In this document: positions 58,811-62,830 of the stretch, piece after piece | Layout: each line of letters opens with the position of its first letter | How positions within the stretch are numbered: the first letter of the stretch is position 1 | From: Kitasatospora sp. A2-31 | GTDB lineage: Bacteria; Actinomycetota; Actinomycetes; Streptomycetales; Streptomycetaceae | Reading direction: 5' to 3' | Assembly: GCF_022288725.1 (NCBI RefSeq) | Contig: NZ_JAKNTA010000002.1 | Span: 1-62,830 of the forward strand | DNA: 62,830 nucleotides | Translations under genes and position numbers: made by a program | The notes under the pieces: generated by a model | What the model saw: only the letters and a program-made list of their open reading frames with translations | Databases searched by the model: none | What the model was told of the DNA's origin: nothing

Positions 58811-58947
58811 TCGTGTCCGCCCACGGCGGGTCCGCGTCCGGTCTGCGTCCGCGGGTCCGCACGTCCGGCCGCGCCGGGCCTGCGGGTCGGGCGTCGCGGA
58901 ACCCTCCGTCCACCGACCTGGAACCCTCCGTTCCGACCTCGTGGGCG

Positions 58948-58966
58948 ACTTGACGGTCACTCAAGT
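58948..58966. promoter_or_regulatory. inverted repeat ACTTGA-N7-TCAAGT before the secreted nuclease
   Basis: Perfect 6-bp arms, 113 bases upstream of the nuclease start, in an AT-richer stretch. Candidate operator or an extended promoter element. Confidence 0.4.
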
Positions 58967-59078
58967 GTTCACCTCCAGGGTCTACCCGCGTAAACCGATC
59001 CAGGGCATGCTGGTTGGCGGCCCGGGCCGCTCCGCCCGGTGGCTTCCGCATGCCCTCACACCACCCTGGAGTCCCCGC

Positions 59079-59726
59079 ATGTCCGCGATACGCACGCCCC
59101 GCCGTGCCCTGGTGGCCGCCTTCGGCGCCCTGCTGCTCGCCCTCACCACCCTGCTCGCCGGCGCCGGAAGCGCCGCGGCCGCGCTGCCCACCCCGGTCTC
59201 GGCCGCCACCGCCCGCGCCTATCTGGCCTCGATCTCGGTGGCCGCGGAGTCCCACGACAGCACCTACGACCGGACGCTGTTCCCGCACTGGATCACCATC
59301 TCCGGCACCTGCAACACCCGCGAGACGGTCCTCAAGCGCGACGGCAGCGGCGTGGTGACCGACTCCGGCTGCGCCTCCGTCAGCGGCAACTGGACGTCCG
59401 TCTACGACAACGTCACCACCACCAACTCCTCGTCCTTCGACATCGACCACCTGGTGCCGCTGGCCGAGGCCTGGCGCTCCGGCGCCTGGGCCTGGACCAC
59501 CGACCAGCGCAAGGCCTTCGCGAACGACCTGACCCGCCCGCAGTTGCTCGCCGTCTCCGCGAGCTCCAACCGCAGCAAGGGCGACCAGGACCCCTCCACC
59601 TGGCTCCCGCAGGCCTCCTACCAGTGCACCTACGCCCGCGCCTGGGTGGAGGTGAAGTACTACTACGGCCTCTCCGTGGACAGCGCCGAGAAGAGCACCC
59701 TCAGCTCGATCCTCAACGGCTGCTGA
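59079..59726 (+). CDS. secreted HNH-family (DUF1524-like) nuclease
   Basis: 215 residues. A signal peptide (ending AGAGSAAAAL), then a core with FDIDHLVPLAEAWRSGAW and NRSKGDQDPSTWLPQ, the DxDH and NxxK(G) metal and catalytic motifs of the GmrSD-C/HNH-type secreted nucleases of actinobacteria. Cysteines in the mature part suggest two disulfides. ATG 59079 is set by GGAG seven bases upstream. Probably a scavenging nuclease outside the cell. Confidence 0.85.
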   Translation: MSAIRTPRRALVAAFGALLLALTTLLAGAGSAAAALPTPVSAATARAYLASISVAAESHDSTYDRTLFPHWITISGTCNTRETVLKRDGSGVVTDSGCASVSGNWTSVYDNVTTTNSSSFDIDHLVPLAEAWRSGAWAWTTDQRKAFANDLTRPQLLAVSASSNRSKGDQDPSTWLPQASYQCTYARAWVEVKYYYGLSVDSAEKSTLSSILNGC

Positions 59727-59791
59727 GGAAACGTTCCCGCAGGGAATTGCTGGTGCCGGAGTCCGACGACTCCCCGGCAACCCCAGAAGCC

Positions 59792-59827
59792 GGGGCCCCG
59801 GCCGGTACCCGTTCCGGCCGGGGCCCC
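59792..59827. terminator. 14-bp perfect hairpin between convergent genes
   Basis: GGGGCCCCGGCCGG, 8-nt loop, exact complement. It sits 65 bases after the nuclease stop and 25 bases beyond the FtsX-type gene stop, serving both directions. Confidence 0.75.
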
Positions 59828-59852
59828 ACTGCGTCCGCGCGGACGCGTGGGG

Positions 59853-62414
59853 TCAGCTGCTCTTGATGGCGTCCAGGATGTCCGTGCGAGCGGCGCGGCG
59901 GGCCGGCCAGACGGCGGCCAGCAGGCCGATCAGCGCGGCGGCGACCAGGAAGCCGGCGATCTGCACCGGCGGCACCACCATCGTCATGTCCTTGAACGCG
60001 TCGGCGAGCGTCCGGGTGCCGGCCCATGCGGTGACGATGCCGAGCAGCACGCCGACCAGTCCGCCGAAGAGGGCGATCAGCAGGGACTCCAGCCGGACCA
60101 TCCGGCCGATGCCGCGCCGGTCCAGGCCGATCGCCCGGAGCATGCCGATCTCCCGGCGGCGCTCGAACACCGACATCGCCATCGTGTTGACCACGCCCAG
60201 GACGGCGATCACCACGGACATACCGAGCAGCCCGTACATCATGTTCAGCACGGCGGTCACCAGCTGCCGGTTCTCCGCCTTGATGTCCTTCTCGCCCTTG
60301 ACGGCGATCAGCGGGTTGCCGCCGGTGGCGTCGCGCAGCGCCTGCTTGAGTTTGGGGTCCTCGCCGTTGGCGCCCTTGACCAGCACCTTGTCCAGGCCGG
60401 TGCCGGGCAGGGCGTGCGGACCGACGACGGAGTCCGGGGCGGTGAGCCCGGAGAGCTCGGTGTTCTGCTCCACCAGGGCGCCGACGGTCAGGGTGCCGCG
60501 AGTGCCGTCGGGGTAGGTGACGTCGAGCGTCGAGCCGACCTTGAGGTGGTTCCGCTCGGCGTAGCCCGTGGTGGCGAGCAGCTTGCCCTGCTTGAGCGCG
60601 TCGGCCGCGCCCTCCTGGACCTTCACGGTGACCAGCTGGTCGAAGGACGCGGCGTCCACCGAGCGGAGCCACGAGGTGTCGCCGTCGGCGACGGCCTTGA
60701 CCGGGAGGGTCCGGATCCCGGTCGTCGCGGTGACCCCGGGGGTCTTGGCGATCTGCGGGGCGACCTCGGGGGAGAGCATGGAGAAGTTCGCCATGGCCAC
60801 GGTGTAGTCGGCCTTGCGGTCGCTCGCGGTGGCCCTGTCGACGGCCTTGTTCACCGAGGCGCCGACCACCGTCAACGCGGTGATCAGGGTGACGCCGATG
60901 GTGAGCGCGGAGGCGGTGGCCGCGGTGCGGCGGGGGTTGCGGACGGCGTTCTCGCGGGCGAGCCGGCCGGGCGTGCCGAACAGCCTGCGCAGCAGCGGGG
61001 CGAACAGGGCGATCAGCGGCCGTGACAGCAGCGGGGTGAGCACGAAGACGCCGATCAGCAGGGTGCCCGCGCCGAGGCCGACCAGCTTGACCTCCTTGCC
61101 CGCGGCACCGGCCAGCAGGCCGGCCGCACCGGCGGCGGAGAACAGCAGGCCGATGACGTTCCGGATCAGCAGCGACTTCTGGGTGGCGGGCTGCTCGACC
61201 GAGCTCATCGCCGCGACCGGGGCGATCCGGGACGCGCGGCGGGCCGGCAGCCAGGCGGCCAGCACGGTGACCGCGACGCCGACGCCGACCGACCAGATCA
61301 CCGTGGACGGGCCGATCACCAGCGGGCCGTCCGGCAGGTTGGCCTCCAGCGGCCCGTTGAGCAGGGCGCGCAGGCCGGTCGCGATGCCGATGCCGGCGAG
61401 CAGACCGCCGAGGGAGGCGGTGAGGCCGACCAGCAGCGCCTCGACCAGCACCGAGCGGGTGATCTGCTTGCGGCTGGCGCCGACGGCGCGCAGCAGGGCC
61501 AGCTCCCTGGTGCGCTGGGCGACCAGCATGGTGAAGGTGTTGGCGATGATGAAGACGCCGACGAAGAGCGCGATGCCGGCGAAGCCCAGCAGGGCGGTGG
61601 AGAGCCACTTGGTGCCCTCCTGGATCATCCGGTCCTGCTCGGCGGCCAGTGCGCGGCCGGTCCGGGCGTCGAAGGCGTCGGGCTCCGGGAAGGTCTTCTT
61701 GACGGCGGCGAGCAGTGCGGTGTCGTCGGCGCCGGGCTTGCCCTGGACGTCGACCTCGGCGTACCGGCCCGGGCTCAGGTAGAGCTGCTGGGCGGTGGCG
61801 GTGTCGAACGCGGCCAGCGAGCCGCCGGAGACCACGCGCGGGTCGTTGGTGCGCACGGTGCCGGTGAGCTTGAGCTCCATGACCGGGCCGTTGACGGCCA
61901 CCCGGACGGTGTCGCCGACCTTGTACCCGCCCTTCTCGGCGGTCCGGGCGTCCAGCGCGATCTCGCCGGAGCTGCGCGGCCCGCGGCCGTCGACCAGCGG
62001 GTAGCGCCGGTCGGTGCCGTCGGCACCGGGCACGTAGTTGGTGCCGGTGGTGGAGAAGCCGTCGCCGATCAGCGCGCCCTTCCGGTCGGCGATGCCGGCG
62101 AAGCCGCTGACCACGCCGCGCGCGTCGGCGGCGCCGGGCAGGGCGGCGATCGACTTGAGGATCGCGTCGGTGAGGACGGGGCCGTCGTCCGCCGTGCCGC
62201 CGTGGTCGTACCCCTTGCCGACGGCACTGCGGTCGCTGACGGTGACGGCGATGTCGGTGTAGCTCTTGGCACTCTGCGAGCGGAGCGCGTTGCCGAGCGT
62301 GTCGGTGAAGACGAGGGTGCCGGCGACGAAGGCGGTGCCGAGGAGGACGGCGAGGGCCGTCATCAGGAGTCGGCCCTTGTGGGCGAGCACGTTGCGCAGT
62401 GCGGTGCGGTACAT
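59853..62414 (-). CDS. ABC transporter permease with two FtsX domains (MacB-like)
   Basis: 853 residues. An N-terminal helix (LLMTALAVLLGTAFVAGTLVF) and large extracytoplasmic domain are followed by two FtsX-type three-helix permease units with the intervening region near 350-520. GKRMxxL-like loops are present as VERRREIGMLRAIGLDRRGIGRMV near residue 755. This is the fused two-domain type typical of actinobacterial macrolide or peptide exporters. Partner ATPase gene is the partial one upstream at 62462. Confidence 0.9.
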   Translation of the reverse strand: MYRTALRNVLAHKGRLLMTALAVLLGTAFVAGTLVFTDTLGNALRSQSAKSYTDIAVTVSDRSAVGKGYDHGGTADDGPVLTDAILKSIAALPGAADARGVVSGFAGIADRKGALIGDGFSTTGTNYVPGADGTDRRYPLVDGRGPRSSGEIALDARTAEKGGYKVGDTVRVAVNGPVMELKLTGTVRTNDPRVVSGGSLAAFDTATAQQLYLSPGRYAEVDVQGKPGADDTALLAAVKKTFPEPDAFDARTGRALAAEQDRMIQEGTKWLSTALLGFAGIALFVGVFIIANTFTMLVAQRTRELALLRAVGASRKQITRSVLVEALLVGLTASLGGLLAGIGIATGLRALLNGPLEANLPDGPLVIGPSTVIWSVGVGVAVTVLAAWLPARRASRIAPVAAMSSVEQPATQKSLLIRNVIGLLFSAAGAAGLLAGAAGKEVKLVGLGAGTLLIGVFVLTPLLSRPLIALFAPLLRRLFGTPGRLARENAVRNPRRTAATASALTIGVTLITALTVVGASVNKAVDRATASDRKADYTVAMANFSMLSPEVAPQIAKTPGVTATTGIRTLPVKAVADGDTSWLRSVDAASFDQLVTVKVQEGAADALKQGKLLATTGYAERNHLKVGSTLDVTYPDGTRGTLTVGALVEQNTELSGLTAPDSVVGPHALPGTGLDKVLVKGANGEDPKLKQALRDATGGNPLIAVKGEKDIKAENRQLVTAVLNMMYGLLGMSVVIAVLGVVNTMAMSVFERRREIGMLRAIGLDRRGIGRMVRLESLLIALFGGLVGVLLGIVTAWAGTRTLADAFKDMTMVVPPVQIAGFLVAAALIGLLAAVWPARRAARTDILDAIKSS

Positions 62415-62461
62415 GGGGTGTCCTGTGGTCTGCGGAGGGGCGGGCTGGTGCCGGTGGAGCG

Positions 62462-62830
62462 TCAGCTCGTCCGGCCCTTGGCGTCGAAGCGGCGCATGCG
62501 GTCCAGGACGGTGTCGGCGGTGGGGTGGGTGAGCTCGTCGACGATGCGGCCGTCGGCGAGGAAGACGACGCGGTCGGCGTAGGCGGCGGCGACGGGGTCG
62601 TGGGTGACCATGACGACGGTCTGGCCGAGTTCGCGGACGGAGTTGCGGAGGAAGGCGAGGATCTCGGCGCCGGAGCGGGAGTCGAGGTTGCCGGTGGGTT
62701 CGTCGGCGAAGATGATGTCGGGCTTGCCGGCGAGGGCGCGGGCGCAGGCGACGCGCTGCTGCTGGCCGCCGGAGAGCTGGCTGGGGCGGTGGGAGAGGCG
62801 GCCGGAGAGGCCGACGGTGTCGACGACGCG
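62462..62830 (-). CDS. ABC transporter ATPase (partial; N-terminus outside window)
   Basis: 122 C-terminal residues, reading into the window edge at 62830. Signature LSGGQQQRVACARAL, Walker B IIFADEPTGNLDSRSG and the H-loop VMVTHDP are visible; Walker A is beyond the edge. MacB/LolD-like ATPases of this type pair with FtsX-type permeases, the gene directly downstream (47 bp). The C-terminus is FDAKGRTS. Confidence 0.88.
   Translation of the reverse strand, partial: RVVDTVGLSGRLSHRPSQLSGGQQQRVACARALAGKPDIIFADEPTGNLDSRSGAEILAFLRNSVRELGQTVVMVTHDPVAAAYADRVVFLADGRIVDELTHPTADTVLDRMRRFDAKGRTS

Larger units (their letters stand above)
58728..59078. other. spacer with efe terminator and nuclease promoter
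   Basis: 351 bases. Contains the efe terminator (58774-58810), a tandem GCCCCGGAGGCGCCTGAGG-like duplication near 58730-58765, and an inverted repeat upstream of the nuclease (58948-58966). Confidence 0.55.

Overview
This window reads as chromosomal DNA of a streptomycete-type actinobacterium (Streptomyces, Kitasatospora or a near relative). It is extremely G+C-rich, codons end almost always in G or C, and it uses GTG and TTG starts. It carries families typical of that group: DUF574 methyltransferase, DUF6325, roadblock proteins, LAL and AfsR-like regulators, an RNase Sa homologue, secreted M4 and M9 peptidases, and an EfeOBU operon with an iron box. I could not fix the genus. I saw no rRNA, tRNA, CRISPR array, transposase, integrase or phage gene.

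Layout. 1-6.5 kb: a lipase cut by the window edge, a coupled SDR-SDR-quinone reductase operon divergent from a TetR gene with a clear palindromic operator, a methyltransferase and a secreted guanyl-specific RNase. 6.7-9.8 kb: a minus-strand set of a PATAN/DUF4388 protein, two roadblock proteins and a DUF574 methyltransferase. 10-15 kb: secreted GH25 lysozyme, VOC protein and secreted collagenase. 15.5-21.9 kb: DHA2 drug exporter, SHOCT and DUF6325 stress-type proteins, a Pro/Gly-rich membrane protein, small ORFs, and a strikingly regular Ser-x-x repeat protein. 22-27 kb: GNAT, a cellulose-synthase-like GT2 with a DasR-like site, and an OafA-type acyltransferase. 27-35 kb: small and hypothetical proteins, two TetR-controlled units (patatin; epimerase-hydrolase fusion with an LmrA/YxaF-type box). 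35-44 kb: a LAL regulator and two related AraC regulators next to an HSL-type esterase (with an in-frame TTA codon) and an isochorismatase-DoxX pair. 44-49 kb: methyltransferase, AfsR-like regulator and secreted thermolysin-like protease. 49.4-54.8 kb: GNAT, PGM1-like ATP-grasp ligase, membrane-anchored carrier-less adenylation enzyme, and a lone ABC ATPase. 55-62.8 kb: iron-box-controlled efeO-efeB-efeU, a secreted HNH-type nuclease, and an FtsX-type ABC exporter running off the window.

How the genes fit together. The window looks like an accessory or chromosome-arm stretch rich in secreted hydrolases (lipase, RNase, lysozyme, collagenase, M4 protease, nuclease) and in one-component regulators paired with small enzyme units. 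The least conventional locus is 49.4-54.8 kb. A stand-alone amino-acid-type adenylation domain there is fused to about four membrane segments, has no carrier domain and a degraded A8 motif, and faces an ATP-grasp peptide-ligase-like gene tail to tail. Most start sites given here were picked by Shine-Dalgarno spacing and differ from the longest open frame. All functional calls are from motif reading only.
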